Of a stretch of 64,000 nt of DNA, positions 1-8,300 are shown piece after piece. Source of the stretch: an uncultured bacterium (GTDB lineage Bacteria; Cyanobacteriota; Vampirovibrionia; Gastranaerophilales; Gastranaerophilaceae); the NCBI GenBank assembly GCA_949297715.1, contig CASFTJ010000001.1:62001-126000 (forward strand). Direction: 5' to 3'. Both the position numbers and the translations under genes were made by a program. Within the stretch, counting starts at the first letter, position 1. Each line of letters starts with the position of its first letter. The notes beneath the pieces were generated by a model. That model ran no database searches. It was not told the DNA's origin and worked only from the letters and a program-made list of their open reading frames with translations.

Positions 1-263
1 TTAAAGATGCAACTTACCTTGACGTTACTCTTGTGACCGGAAGAACTCACCAGATAAGAGTTCACCTCAGCCACAAAGGTTTTCCTGTCTTTAATGATAC
101 GCTCTATGGTGCAGGTATGGCAAACGTCAAAACCGATGAACAAGTTTTACAATCTTATTATTTGAGGTTTACAAAACCTTTTTCTGATGAAATAATAGAG
201 CTTGAAATCGAACCTGACGACAAAATCAAAAAGGTATTAACTTACTTAAAAAACAGGAGCTAA
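1..263 (+). CDS. RluA-family pseudouridine synthase, C-terminal end (partial)
   Basis: The reading frame is open from the left edge, so only about the last 87 residues are present. The segment TGRTHQIRVHLSHKGFPV followed by DTLYG is the conserved C-terminal signature of RluA/RluC/RluD enzymes, which isomerise uridine to pseudouridine in 23S rRNA or tRNA. The catalytic aspartate motif lies upstream of the window, so the exact subfamily cannot be told. A GTG at 33 is internal and is not the start. The next gene begins 5 bases after the stop, which suggests co-transcription. Confidence 0.88.
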   Translation, partial: KDATYLDVTLVTGRTHQIRVHLSHKGFPVFNDTLYGAGMANVKTDEQVLQSYYLRFTKPFSDEIIELEIEPDDKIKKVLTYLKNRS

Positions 264-268
264 ATTTT

Positions 269-643
269 ATGAAATATTTATTTTGGACAATTGCTTTTAT
301 ATCAACTGCCATCTGGATTTATTTTGTATTGTCAAATTTATCCTCAACAAGCGGAATAACTCTGCTTGATAACGGGCCTGCAACGGTTTTAGGAACTTTT
401 CCAAGAAGAATACCCTTTAATACAGGTTTATTAATGTTTTCATTTTTTATTCTGGGTTCTTGGACCTCTATATTCTATATAAAACCGTTCTTGATGAAAT
501 ACAAAGAAAAAGAAGGTGCTTTTGAGAGAAAACTTGAGAAAACTTCCGTCTCCAGTGACGCCAACAGTGCCAAAGTTAAAGTGCTTGAAGCTAAAATTCA
601 AACACTTGAAAAAGCTCTTGAAAATGCTCTTAAAAATAAATAA
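269..643 (+). CDS. LapA-like (DUF1049-type) small membrane protein
   Basis: The 124-residue protein has two predicted membrane segments (about residues 4-24 and 52-74) and a charged C-terminal coiled coil (about 78-124). The order TM-loop-TM-coiled coil and the length fit the LapA/DUF1049 family, involved in envelope or lipopolysaccharide assembly in Gram-negative bacteria. That assignment is from topology plus weak motif similarity. It follows the pseudouridine synthase by 5 bases and ends at a shared bidirectional terminator facing rplA. Confidence 0.5.
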   Translation: MKYLFWTIAFISTAIWIYFVLSNLSSTSGITLLDNGPATVLGTFPRRIPFNTGLLMFSFFILGSWTSIFYIKPFLMKYKEKEGAFERKLEKTSVSSDANSAKVKVLEAKIQTLEKALENALKNK

Positions 644-674
644 CAATCTTTATAATTAAAATCCTTAATACAAG

Positions 675-704
675 AAAAGCGCCTCTTTATAAGAAGCGCT
701 TTTG
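675..704. terminator. Bidirectional terminator between the LapA-like gene and rplA
   Basis: AAAAGCGCCTCTT and AAGAAGCGCTTTT form a 13-bp stem with one mismatch. Runs of T follow in both directions, and the hairpin sits between two convergent genes. Confidence 0.75.
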
Positions 705-724
705 ATTTTTATGATTTCAAGAAA

Positions 725-1450
725 CTATGAAACAAGTTCTTTAACTTCAGCAGCAAAGTTCTTCGGATCCAATTTAATTCCTGGTCCCATTGTTGTTGAA
801 AGATAAACTGATTTAACAAAAGTTCCCTTTGCTGAAGACGGTTTTGCTCTCAAAACTGCATCTGCAAGAGTTGCGTAGTTTTTAATCAAATCACCTTCAA
901 CAAATTGGATTTTGCCTATCGGGCAGTGAATCATACCTTGTTTGTCAGCTCTGAATTCAACTTTACCTGCTTTAGCATCTTTAACTGCTTTTGCAACATC
1001 CATTGTAACTGTTCCTGTTTTCGGGTTCGGCATCAAACCTTTCGGCCCTAAAACTCTACCTAATTTACCTAGCATTCCCATACAATCAGGTGTTGCTATC
1101 AATGTATCAAATTCAAACCATCCGCCTGAAATCTTTTCAATAATATCTTCAGCTCCTGCATAATCAGCGCCTGCATCTTTTGCCTCAGTTGCTTTCGCAC
1201 CTTTAGCTATAACGCAAACTCTGACTGTTTTTCCTAAACCTGCAGGCAATACTACTGTTGATCTTATCTGCTGATCTGCTTGACGAACATCAATTCCTAA
1301 TCTCATATGGCATTCTACTGTTTCGTTAAATTTTGCCACTTCTTTTGAGATTTCTTGTAGTTTCTTAATCGCAGCTACTGCTGTTGAAGGCTGTTCAAAT
1401 CCTTCCAGCATTTCCTGCATTTTCTTTTGTTTTTTAGTTAATTTTGACAT
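725..1450 (-). CDS. rplA: 50S ribosomal protein L1
   Basis: The 241 residues match L1 in length and order. A basic N-terminus leads to a segment with [13 protein letters not shown], then [19 protein letters not shown] and [10 protein letters not shown], the strongly conserved rRNA-binding region. L1 forms the L1 stalk at the ribosomal E site and in many bacteria represses its own L11-L1 mRNA. It follows rplK by 49 bases and is the last gene of the leftward secE-nusG-rplK-rplA cluster. Confidence 0.97.
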   Translation of the reverse strand: MSKLTKKQKKMQEMLEGFEQPSTAVAAIKKLQEISKEVAKFNETVECHMRLGIDVRQADQQIRSTVVLPAGLGKTVRVCVIAKGAKATEAKDAGADYAGAEDIIEKISGGWFEFDTLIATPDCMGMLGKLGRVLGPKGLMPNPKTGTVTMDVAKAVKDAKAGKVEFRADKQGMIHCPIGKIQFVEGDLIKNYATLADAVLRAKPSSAKGTFVKSVYLSTTMGPGIKLDPKNFAAEVKELVS

Positions 1451-1499
1451 TTTTTAATCCTTTCATGGTGTTAGCGGGTAAAACCTACCCTTCCATTTA

Positions 1500-1925
1500 C
1501 TATTCTTTTACTGTTACACCCATTGCTCTGCAGGAACCTTTAATCATATTCACTGCTGCTTCCATGGTTGTAGCGTTCAAATCGTTCATTTTGATTTTTG
1601 CAATTTCTTCCAACTGTTCTTTGGTAATTTCAGCAACTTTGTCTTTGTTTGGTGCTGCAGAACCTTTTGAAAGATTCAATGCTTTTTTAATCAAAACAGG
1701 TGCCGGTGGTGATTTTGTTACAAAAGTGAAACTTCTGTCTTCATAGACATCAATTACAACCGGAATAATATATCCAGCTTGGGATTCTGTTTTAGCGTTA
1801 AACTGTTTGCAGAAATCCATGATGTTTACACCGTGCTGACCTAAGGCAGGACCTACCGGAGGCGACGGATTTGCTTTGCCGGCTTCAATTTGAAGCTTGA
1901 TTTTTCCTACTACTTTTTTTGCCAT
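1500..1925 (-). CDS. rplK: 50S ribosomal protein L11
   Basis: The 141-residue protein carries the typical L11 N-terminus with [20 protein letters not shown], the linker with [15 protein letters not shown], and a C-terminal RNA-binding domain ending [11 protein letters not shown]11 organises the GTPase-associated centre of 23S rRNA. It lies between nusG and rplA in the conserved order. A clear AGGAG lies upstream of the ATG. Confidence 0.97.
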   Translation of the reverse strand: MAKKVVGKIKLQIEAGKANPSPPVGPALGQHGVNIMDFCKQFNAKTESQAGYIIPVVIDVYEDRSFTFVTKSPPAPVLIKKALNLSKGSAAPNKDKVAEITKEQLEEIAKIKMNDLNATTMEAAVNMIKGSCRAMGVTVKE

Positions 1926-1939
1926 TTTTTTCTCCTTTT

Positions 1940-1990
1940 GTGGTACCAGCGGTTTTCTTGCGTGTAGTGACGCTCGAAAAATCCTTCCAC
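1940..1990 (-). promoter_or_regulatory. Possible structured leader of rplK-rplA (L1-binding site?)
   Basis: In the gap between nusG and rplK the leftward RNA has GTGG pairing with CCAC at the ends of a 51-nt segment, with further internal pairing, just upstream of the rplK ribosome-binding site. L1 autoregulation through such a leader is established in other bacteria. That this element does so is an inference from position and shape only. Confidence 0.3.
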
Positions 1991-2048
1991 GTTTTTGTAC
2001 TTCCTGACTGCATTTGACTTATTTCTAAGCCTCAACAGCCGTTTTTTA

Positions 2049-2687
2049 TTATAATTTGTTTATTTGTTTGTATTCCAATTCAACAGGCGTTTCGCGTCCA
2101 AATATTGAAACATTTGCACGAAGTTTTGACTTATCCGGATAAACTTCAATGATATCCGCAACAAAGTCTGCAAAAGGCCCTGATATAATTCTGACCTTAT
2201 CTCCTGCTTTAACATCGAGTTCGATTTTCTGTGATTGCGATGTTGATCTGTGAATAATCTTCTTAATTTCACTGTCACGTGCAGGTATCGGCTTTTTAGC
2301 AGAACCTACAAATTTCGTAACACCTGCTGTGTGGCGAACTACATACCAGCTGTCTTCATCCATTATCATTTCTACAAGAACATAGCCAGGGAAGATTTTT
2401 TCTTCTCTTTCCTGTTTCTTTCCGCCTTTCATCTGGGTAACCGTCTTTTGCGGAACTTCTACACGAAAGATTTTTTCTCCCATGTTCATGTATTCTATGC
2501 GTTTTTCAAGGTTTACTTTAACTTTATTTTCATGTCCAGTTACTGTATGAACGATATACCAGCGCTTCTGATTCTTTTTTGCTTCTTTCTTTTCTTCATC
2601 TGCGCGGGCTTGTGCTTCCATTTCTGCCGCTTCAGCTTTTACATCTTCATTCAGTTGTTCTTCCATTGATTTTTCTTTTTTTGCCAT
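2049..2687 (-). CDS. nusG: Transcription termination/antitermination factor NusG
   Basis: The 212-residue protein has an acidic/basic, alanine-glutamate-rich extension of about 40 residues, then the NGN domain starting at KRWYIVHTVTGHENKV and including FPGYVLVEM. It ends with a KOW domain (VKAGDKVRIISGPFADF). NusG binds RNA polymerase and modulates pausing, Rho termination and ribosome coupling. It follows secE by 27 bases. The N-terminal extension is longer than in E. coli NusG, but such extensions are common in other phyla. Confidence 0.96.
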   Translation of the reverse strand: MAKKEKSMEEQLNEDVKAEAAEMEAQARADEEKKEAKKNQKRWYIVHTVTGHENKVKVNLEKRIEYMNMGEKIFRVEVPQKTVTQMKGGKKQEREEKIFPGYVLVEMIMDEDSWYVVRHTAGVTKFVGSAKKPIPARDSEIKKIIHRSTSQSQKIELDVKAGDKVRIISGPFADFVADIIEVYPDKSKLRANVSIFGRETPVELEYKQINKL

Positions 2688-2714
2688 AAGCCACCTTTAT
2701 GTTTTACATTCGGA

Positions 2715-2945
2715 TTACTTTATAAGTCCCAACACATTTTTAAAAATTATATCCATCAGATAAACTGCAACCGTAAACACAAATACTATCACGATTACAA
2801 AAACCGTTTCAGCAAATACCTGACGCCTTTCAGGCCAGCTTATTTTGCCCCATTCGGATCTCACACCTTTAAAGTATGATTTTACTCCGTTTACAAATTC
2901 TGATGATTTTCCCAACTGTTGGGAGAAATTTTCATTTCCTATCAT
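2715..2945 (-). CDS. secE: Preprotein translocase subunit SecE
   Basis: The 76-residue protein has the SecE signature VRSEWGKISWPERRQVFAET followed by one membrane helix (about residues 47-69). This is the short single-helix SecE type. It clamps SecY in the inner-membrane translocon. Its place between tRNA-Trp and nusG is the classic arrangement. Confidence 0.95.
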   Translation of the reverse strand: MIGNENFSQQLGKSSEFVNGVKSYFKGVRSEWGKISWPERRQVFAETVFVIVIVFVFTVAVYLMDIIFKNVLGLIK

Positions 2946-2970
2946 TGTGGTTTCCTTATTGTTTTAAAAT

Positions 2971-3043
2971 CGCGCCCTGAAGGACTCGAACCCTCGACAT
3001 CCGGTTTTGGAGACCGACGTTCTACCAACTGAACTAAGGACGC
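2971..3043 (-). tRNA. tRNA-Trp (anticodon CCA)
   Basis: Read leftward, the acceptor arm GCGTCCT pairs with AGGGCGC. The D arm is GTTC/GAAC, the anticodon loop CTCCAAA gives CCA, and the T arm contains TTCGAGT. The 73 bases include the discriminator; no CCA end is encoded. It lies between rpmG and secE, the conserved bacterial position. Confidence 0.95.
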
Positions 3044-3178
3044 TTAAACCGTGATTTCCACGGTATTTTTGCCTCTTGAATTATTCGACTTTCACGCTGT
3101 TTGTTATGCAACTTTCGATAAAATTGCATCCTTGCTCTTAATTTTGAACACTTTCAGGCTTTTTAAACCTTTAATCAA

Positions 3179-3346
3179 CTACTTAGTTTCTTTGTGTTTT
3201 GTATGTTTTTTGCAAGTCGGGCAGTATTTGTTTAATTCAAGTCTTTCTTTGATGTTCTTTTTGTTTTTTGTTGTTGTGTAGTTTCTTTCCTTGCAGTCTT
3301 CGCAAGCCATAACTACCATTCTGTCATTTTTTCCTTTGATTCCCAT
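3179..3346 (-). CDS. rpmG: 50S ribosomal protein L33
   Basis: This 55-codon gene starts [19 protein letters not shown] and contains [20 protein letters not shown] followed by [13 protein letters not shown]. It has the L33 pattern with two CxxC pairs (CEDC and CPTC), so it is the zinc-binding C+ form. The ATG is preceded by GGAAATAACAGC, a weak ribosome-binding site. It heads the leftward rpmG / tRNA-Trp / secE-nusG-rplK-rplA cluster. Confidence 0.95.
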   Translation of the reverse strand: MGIKGKNDRMVVMACEDCKERNYTTTKNKKNIKERLELNKYCPTCKKHTKHKETK

Positions 3347-3406
3347 TGCTGTTATTTCCTTTTTTATTAAACTTTCAACGGTTGTACATATTTTAAAACC
3401 TTTTTA

Positions 3407-3438
3407 AAATAGAATGTGAGGGGTTTCACATTCTATTT
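3407..3438 (-). promoter_or_regulatory. Perfect 13-bp hairpin in the rpmG leader
   Basis: AAATAGAATGTGA and TCACATTCTATTT are exact inverted repeats around a 6-base loop, 61 bases upstream of rpmG. Read leftward the stem is followed by TTTAAAAAGG, a weak U tract. It could be an attenuator of the ribosomal cluster or an extra terminator. The sequence does not decide. Confidence 0.45.
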
Positions 3439-3476
3439 AATCGGCTTACCATAACATAATATAACAAAAATAAATA

Positions 3477-3504
3477 AATGCAAACAAATGTAAACAAATA
3501 CTAA
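3477..3504 (-). promoter_or_regulatory. HLR1-like triple direct repeat upstream of rpmG
   Basis: Plus strand reads AATGCAAA-CA-AATGTAAA, then CA-AATACTAA: three 8-mers at a 10-bp period. Complemented, they resemble the cyanobacterial HLR1 half-site (G/T)TTACA(T/A)(T/A). The middle copy is exact and the neighbours have one and two mismatches. Confidence 0.4.
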
Positions 3505-3514
3505 CAGAAATTAA

Positions 3515-3547
3515 AAAAAGAACCGCTTTTTAAAAGCAGTTCTTTTT
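3515..3547 (-). terminator. Terminator of the DivIVA-like gene
   Basis: AAAAAGAACCGCTTTT and AAAAGCAGTTCTTTTT form a long stem with one mismatch, 23 bases after the stop of the 3570-4184 gene, with T residues following on the minus strand. Confidence 0.7.
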
Positions 3548-3569
3548 GCCGTTAATTCTTCTATTATTA

Positions 3570-4184
3570 CTATCTATTGCTTGATGCGTAATCTTGAGAA
3601 CCGTTTCTTAACTCATACGAACTTGGCAGGTCGTAATTGCTGTATGAATCCGTACGTAATTTTTCCATATAAACCTGACCGTTCTTAACTACTTGTTGAA
3701 GTTGTGTCAAATCACGTTCAAGATTTGTCAAAACCTGTTCTGCGTATATCTCAGCACCTTCTCTTGTTTTCATTGCATCTTCTGTTGCTTTAAGTCTGAT
3801 ATTATCAGCTTCTTCAAGAGCTTTGCGCTTTAATTCTTCGCATTCTTCCTGAACCTGTGTTCTAATTCTGTTTCCTTCACGTTCCAATGCTTTCAAAAAG
3901 TCAGCTTCCGAAAGTTTTCTATCAGCCTCTGCCTGAGCATCTGCTATAATCTTTTCAGCCTTTTGCTGTGCTTCTGCCTGCATTTCATCACGTCTTCTCA
4001 AAAACGCCCTTGCTTCCTGTACTTCTACCGGCAAGGATCTGTATATTTTATCAATCAACGCTTCTATTTCTTTCGGCTTTGCAAGAACAAAGCGTCCGGG
4101 TATTATCGGAAAACTGTCGTCAATTGACATTTCTAACAATCTTAATAAGTCATATACGCCATTCTGTTGCATGTTACTACACAT
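3570..4184 (-). CDS. DivIVA/ATP-synthase-b-like coiled-coil protein
   Basis: Up to 204 residues, mainly charged helix. After an N-terminal block (LLRLLEMSIDDSFPIIPGRF... EIEALIDKIYRSLP) comes a long coiled coil rich in Ala, Glu and Lys (about residues 65-175) and a polar, Tyr/Ser-rich tail. The pattern 'IP...GR..v...e...lid.ir..lP.ei..A' is seen in cyanobacterial and firmicute proteins annotated as DivIVA-like or ATP-synthase-b-like and often next to coaD. The ATG at 4184 has AAAGGG touching it, so the ATG four codons later fits the ribosome-binding site better. Function is unknown; a structural or polar-organising role is possible. Confidence 0.6.
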   Translation of the reverse strand: MCSNMQQNGVYDLLRLLEMSIDDSFPIIPGRFVLAKPKEIEALIDKIYRSLPVEVQEARAFLRRRDEMQAEAQQKAEKIIADAQAEADRKLSEADFLKALEREGNRIRTQVQEECEELKRKALEEADNIRLKATEDAMKTREGAEIYAEQVLTNLERDLTQLQQVVKNGQVYMEKLRTDSYSNYDLPSSYELRNGSQDYASSNR

Positions 4185-4275
4185 CCCTTTCTTGATAATT
4201 ACATTCTACATAAGCAAAAATTAATTGTCAAACTATTTAACAAGAATTATCAAGTATTTTAAGATATTTTACACG

Positions 4276-4761
4276 TTAGTTTAAGCGCTCTTTATTTTGC
4301 ATCAAAAATTCACGCACGCAATCTGGCACAAACTTTGATATATCACCGTTATTCAGAAATATTTCTTTTATTGTTCTTGATGAAATAAAGTTATATTTAG
4401 GTTTCGTAATTAAAAATATTGTTTTTATATCGCTTGACAGTGCACTGTTAGCTTGTGATAACTGCATTTCATACTCAAAATCGGAAACTGCGCGCAAGCC
4501 TCTTAATATTACTTTTGCCCCAACCTTTTTTGCATACTCAATTGTCAACCCGTCAAAACTGTCTACTTCTACATTCTCAAACTCTTTAACGCTTTCTCTG
4601 ATTAATTCGACTCTTTCGGAAACTGTCAAAAATGAATTTTTCTCAGAGTTATTTGCTACCGCTATAATTACCTTATCAAATATTTCAGCTCCGTTTTTCA
4701 ATATATCAATATGTCCTTTTGTTACAGGATCAAAACTTCCGGGATAAACCGCTATTTTCAT
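4276..4761 (-). CDS. coaD: Pantetheine-phosphate adenylyltransferase
   Basis: The 161-residue protein opens MKIAVYPGSFDPVTKGHIDI with the nucleotidyltransferase T/HxGH motif (TKGH) and has VILRGLRAVSDFEYEMQL and the ISSRTIKEI motif near the C-terminus. These are the diagnostic CoaD elements. The enzyme makes dephospho-CoA from 4'-phosphopantetheine and ATP, the fourth step of CoA synthesis. It links with panB and panC elsewhere in this window. A GGAAAGGAAG ribosome-binding site precedes the ATG, and an exact HLR1-like repeat overlaps the likely promoter. Confidence 0.96.
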   Translation of the reverse strand: MKIAVYPGSFDPVTKGHIDILKNGAEIFDKVIIAVANNSEKNSFLTVSERVELIRESVKEFENVEVDSFDGLTIEYAKKVGAKVILRGLRAVSDFEYEMQLSQANSALSSDIKTIFLITKPKYNFISSRTIKEIFLNNGDISKFVPDCVREFLMQNKERLN

Positions 4762-4818
4762 TATTCTTCCTTTCCGGTTCTTTCAAGCACTTAAATTATA
4801 AAATAAAAAAATTATATT

Positions 4819-4836
4819 TTTGTAAACTTATGTAAC
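4819..4836 (-). promoter_or_regulatory. Perfect HLR1-like direct repeat upstream of coaD
   Basis: Read leftward: GTTACATA-AG-TTTACAAA, an exact fit to (G/T)TTACA(T/A)(T/A)-N2-(G/T)TTACA(T/A)(T/A), the RpaB site of cyanobacteria. It lies 58 bases before the coaD ATG. A leftward TATAAT (4811-4816) lies just downstream, with a possible -35 TTGTTA inside the first repeat. Confidence 0.5.
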
Positions 4837-4908
4837 AAAATTTAGCCATCTTGAAATTAGATATATAAAAAATACTTTATTTATATATCAAAAGTCTATA
4901 ATCTTTAC

Positions 4909-4968
4909 TACTATAACCTACCTACACACTTACTACCTAACTTCTTTTATACAAGAAGTTTTTTTTTT
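4909..4968 (+). ncRNA. Candidate small RNA with orphan intrinsic terminator
   Basis: The plus strand has TATAAT at 4897-4902, then about 30 unstructured G-free bases. A hairpin follows (AACTTCTT / AAGAAGTT, 4939-4960) running into ten T residues (4959-4968). No rightward gene lies upstream that this terminator could serve, because both neighbours run leftward. No -35 is evident and no peptide of note is encoded. This is a candidate only. Confidence 0.35.
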
Positions 4969-4972
4969 GCAT

Positions 4973-5006
4973 AAAAAAAGATACTTCCAAAAGAAGCATC
5001 TTTTTT
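4973..5006 (-). terminator. Terminator of the winged-helix gene
   Basis: AAAAAAAGATACTTC and GAAGCATCTTTTTT pair with one mismatch around a short loop, 22 bases past the stop of the 5028-5237 gene. A- and T-rich flanks make it work in both directions. Confidence 0.7.
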
Positions 5007-5027
5007 AAACTTTTTAATCATTACAAA

Positions 5028-5237
5028 CTATTTCAAAGCTATGCTTACAGAAGAACCTTTTTTTGAAATAGCAACTTTGTCTTCTCTAGCTAACCAGCCA
5101 AGACCTAATTCTGCAAAATTGCCTTTTAGATCCAATTCTTTTTTCATTTTAGCAAATGTTGATTTGCCGTTGTTTGATGATAAATAGTTGTAAATTTGTC
5201 CTGCTGATTGTCCGATTTGTTCTTGTAATTCTTGCAT
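5028..5237 (-). CDS. Small winged-helix protein (DUF2582-like)
   Basis: The 69-residue protein starts MQELQEQIGQSAGQIYNYL and continues through LDLKGNFAELGLGWLAREDK. This pattern of an ~65-residue winged helix-turn-helix matches the family once called DUF2582. Members are stand-alone and presumed DNA-binding. It has its own ribosome-binding site (GGAGGTAAG just upstream of the ATG) and its own terminator, so it is a single-gene unit. Confidence 0.7.
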   Translation of the reverse strand: MQELQEQIGQSAGQIYNYLSSNNGKSTFAKMKKELDLKGNFAELGLGWLAREDKVAISKKGSSVSIALK

Positions 5238-5349
5238 TTCTTACCTCCACTCTTTTGCAATGCTTTATTATTAATCCTTTACAAGAATTATATTAGTTTA
5301 AATTTTAAAAAAATGCAATAGTTTAATAACATTAATTTAAATGGTATTT

Positions 5350-5380
5350 TTGACACTTTTTTGTGATAAAATACTACAAT
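5350..5380 (+). promoter_or_regulatory. Possible promoter of the helicase-nuclease unit
   Basis: TTGACA at 5350-5355 and TACAAT at 5375-5380, 19 bases apart (long spacing). Transcription would begin almost at the TTG codon at 5388, implying little or no leader. Confidence 0.35.
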
Positions 5381-5387
5381 AAGAGGA

Positions 5388-8300
5388 TTGATTAAGGTGC
5401 TTGTCAAAGGAAGTATTTCATCAAAAAAAACAGACATGCTTATTGAGCAGTATGCAAAACTCCTGAATTCCGGTGTTATGGCTTCCGAAATTCTTGTGAT
5501 TGTCCAGAATTCTAAGCTTAAAAATAAATTTGTAGAAAGTACACTTAATCTGCTTACTGTTCCCGCTGTCGAAAAACTTGAGGTGCATTCATTCTTTTCC
5601 CTTGTATATAACACGATTATTGACAACTGGGCGGTGCTTGAAAACGTAAATAACTTTCCTAACCCTGAAATTCTCCCTAACCTTGCAGGACTTGAGGTTT
5701 CACAGTTTATTTTAAAAGATATTATTAAAGAAGTTCAGTTTAAGGGGTATAATTCTAAAAAATCACTTCTGCATCAGCTTTTCAGAAGGTATTCTTTGAT
5801 TGTGCAAAACAATTTGACTGATGATGAAGTTGATTGGAGATCAAGGGTTTTAAAGGAGAGCTTTGCGGAGGATGCTAAAATTGCACTTAAAAAATTGTTA
5901 AAAGAAACCTTGAAATTAAGAGATTTTGACTATTTAAGGCAGGGGCTTGTTTTCAATTATATTTACAAGAATACGGAGTATTTCAAAAATATCAAATATC
6001 TTATTTTGGATGACGGCGATGAAATTACACCTGTCTGCTTTGATTTTATAAAACATCTTGCGCCGCAATTGAAAGATGTTTTTATTGCATTCGACGAAAA
6101 AGGCGCCAGCAGAACAGGATATTTGAGTGCCGACAGAACTGCCGTTTGGGAATTTGAAAAACTGTTTAATCAACCTGTCATATCAATTGACTCTAAAACG
6201 AAACTTAGATTTGATGCCGAAAATATTTTTAAAAATGTTGTCGAAGAAAAAACTGAAATTCTTGAAAACTTTTCGCTTCAATCTCCATCTAAAAGAGCCA
6301 AAATGATTGACTTAGCGATTGAACAAATTCATACTCTTTTAAAACAGAAGGTTAAACCCTCACAAATTTCTATCGTAACACCGATAATTGATGAGATGCT
6401 GAGGTTTTCGATTAAAGAAGGTTTGAGAGCACATTTAATACCGGTATTTTTATCAGGAAGCGAAAAACTTATCCAAAACCCGCTTGTACTTTCGGTTTTG
6501 ACTATTATCAAACTCAATTGCGGAATGAGAGAAAAATTATCTTCTTTTGATTTGAGAATTATTCTATCTAACTTCCTTGAAATTCCTGTTAAATATTGCA
6601 GAGAAATTCTTGAAACTTTTGACAGAACAAAAGAAATTATTGATTTTGAATTTCCTTATGCTGATTACACAGAAAAATATAAGAAATTTCTTTCTATCGT
6701 AAATAAAGATAACAATTCAGAAAAAAAACTTTCACTGCAGGCTTTGGAAATTTACGAAAATCTTGTTGAATTAAAATCGTTTGATGCCCAAATTTTGAAT
6801 AAGTTTAATTTTTTCTTAAAGCAGCTTCAGGATTTTGAAAATGTATTTAAGGATGAGTTTGAAAAAAGAAAAACAGAAATTATTACACAGATTGAAAACT
6901 CAATAATCGCTGAAAACCCTTATACAACACTGGAAATTGGGGAGCATGATCTTGTAATCGGAACACCTCAAAAAATTATCGACAGCCAGATAAGGACAAA
7001 ATATCAAATATGGCTTGATGTTTCAAGCGATGAGTGGATTAAAAGCGACACAGGGCCTTTGTATAACGCTTGGGTATTCCAAAGAGGCTGGTCAAAAGAT
7101 GAATTTACCATCGACGACAACATTGAACTCGGCAAAGAAAAAACCGCAAGAATTTTAAGAAAACTAACGCTTTGCGCAGATGAGCACATTTATACAATCT
7201 CAAGCCTTTTTGACGGAAACGGAATTGAAAACTTCGGCGGGATAGAAAAATTTATAACAGTAAAAACCGAAACCAATGAAATAACAGAAGAAAAGAAAAA
7301 ATTCCAAATTACACCAAGAGCCGACCAGCAGCCTGTTCTTGAATATAAATCAGGTAAAATGGCAATTTCAGCAGTTCCGGGTGCTGGAAAAACCACAATT
7401 TTACTTGCACTTATCTTAAAACTTCTTGAAAGAGGAATAAATCCCGAGAATATTTTTGTCCTAACCTATATGGAATCTGCGGCAAGAAACTTTAGAGAAA
7501 GAATTAAAAATGTCAGAGAAGATTCGGCGCAATTACCCAATATAAGCACAATCCACGGGCTTGCTCTCAGAATATTAAAAGAAAATGAAAATTTTGAAAG
7601 ATTGGGACTTCCCTCAGACTTTGAAATTTGTGACGACTCACAAAGGACAAGAATCGTTAAAGAAATTTCGGAAAAACTTAAACTGAAAAAAAATGAATTT
7701 GACGACTTTGCTCGTGCCGTATCAGCTTTTAAAATTGGTGAAGGAAAATTTAAAGCCTCATCTGACAATTCCGATAAAGGCGAAAAAGTAAACGGGGTTG
7801 CGGATTTAAAAATTAAAAAATTTAAAACATTTTTTGAAGAATATCAAATGGCTCTTAGTGCCTCAAACTTAATAGATTATGACGACATGCTTATTTCTTC
7901 CGTAAAGCTTTTAGAAGAAAATCCCGATATTTTGGCACATTATCAGGATATATGCCATTTTATAATTGAAGATGAAGCACAGGATTCCTCGGCAATTCAG
8001 CAGAAACTTATTAACCTTCTCAGCGGCAAATCCAAAAACCTAATCCGCTGCGGCGACATCAATCAGGCAATTACAACAACTTTCTCAAATGCCGATGTCG
8101 AAGGGTTTAGGAATTTTATAAAAACATCAGATAACGTGAGCATGAATTGTTCTCAACGCTGTACTGAAGATGTCTGGAAACTTGCAAATACCCTTGTTAG
8201 TTTTGCCGGCGGAAATGAAGAAATGAAAAATGCCTTCTTTGAAATATTTATGCATCCCGTTGAAGGCAGAAATCCCGTAAGCCACGATGCCGTTACTCCT

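Noticed and set aside
1444-1746. 100-residue rightward frame
   Set aside because: Antisense shadow of rplK with no start signal.
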